Shown in pieces: positions 51,925 to 51,946 of a stretch of 51,946 nt of DNA. Positions within the stretch are counted from its first letter, which is position 1. Each line of letters begins with the position of its first letter. Both the position numbers and the translations under genes were made by a program. Under the pieces are notes generated by a model. It had not been told where the DNA came from. It was given only the letters and a program-made list of their open reading frames with translations, and ran no database searches. Source of the DNA: Candidatus Woesearchaeota archaeon (GTDB taxonomy: Archaea > Nanobdellota > Nanobdellia > Woesearchaeales > JAGVYF01); contig JAHFLT010000007.1 of assembly GCA_023264635.1 (NCBI GenBank), positions 1-51,946 on the forward strand, written 5' to 3'.

Positions 51925-51946
51925 CTTTTTGTACCTGTGCAATAAT
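51925..51946. repeat. 22-bp repeat shared with 4821-4842
   Basis: The last 22 bases of the window (CTTTTTGTACCTGTG and on) are identical to 4821-4842 and may extend past the edge. In both places it lies beside mobile-element debris. It may be a fragment of an IS end or a preferred insertion target. Confidence 0.6.

Noticed and set aside
1-51946. CRISPR array
   Set aside because: No regularly spaced repeats with unique spacers; the iterated sequences at 17.8 kb are too short and irregular.

Overview
The window is archaeal. It carries the archaeal or archaeal/eukaryotic-type proteins S17e, L44e, L35Ae, Alba, a Gins51-type GINS subunit, a FEN-1/XPG-like nuclease, a PAC2-family proteasome-assembly protein and ADP-forming acyl-CoA synthetase subunits. 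Its tRNA genes have bulge-helix-bulge introns and encode no CCA. Many genes have a TATA box 22-30 nt before the start codon and therefore look leaderless, while others have GGTG/GGAGGTG ribosome binding sites. The S-layer gene family, the many small genes and the MoxR/VWA locus suggest a DPANN-like lineage (Woesearchaeota-like). That placement is inference from gene content only.

Layout. 1-4.0 kb: start of a leftward gene, then an aldehyde dehydrogenase, a class III aminotransferase and an M42 aminopeptidase. 4.0-4.9 kb: decayed DNA with a 264-bp inverted-repeat element and a probable macro-domain remnant. 4.9-13.7 kb: FEN-like nuclease, secreted and lipoproteins, separated beta and alpha subunits of ADP-forming acyl-CoA synthetase, an S-layer paralogue and an M24 peptidase. 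13.8-15.8 kb: a small protein, a class I aminotransferase and a zinc-ribbon protein. 15.8-20.75 kb: accessory island with two MITE copies around two orphan genes, a CATTCTC motif array, two divergent coiled-coil/HTH genes, a tyrosine recombinase and a very AT-rich tract. 20.75-28.5 kb: PAC2 protein, MFS transporter, Arg/Ser microprotein, DUF2384-like protein, intron-bearing tRNA-Gly, LmbE deacetylase/GT4/arginase operon, S17e-Alba, intron-bearing tRNA-Arg, HAD phosphatase and a thioesterase invaded by a hairpin element.

28.7-48.2 kb: the main S-layer gene, an unknown gene, a leftward MoxR/DUF58/BatA-like VWA locus interrupted by a rightward dCTP deaminase gene, a cupredoxin-like lipoprotein, a radical SAM protein, Gins51, three linked secreted proteins, and divergent L44e/L35Ae. 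48.2-51.9 kb: an operon of three tiny membrane proteins, then a peptidase S74 surface protein between two damaged insertion sequences.

Themes. (1) Cell surface: two S-layer paralogues, an S74 autoprocessing adhesin, several lipoproteins, and a MoxR/VWA system that may act on envelope proteins. (2) Modular hairpin elements sharing one core are present as three intergenic copies, and a fourth piece sits in frame inside a thioesterase gene. (3) Both tRNA genes carry introns in the T arm rather than the anticodon loop. (4) The FEN-like nuclease has lost one conserved metal-binding aspartate.
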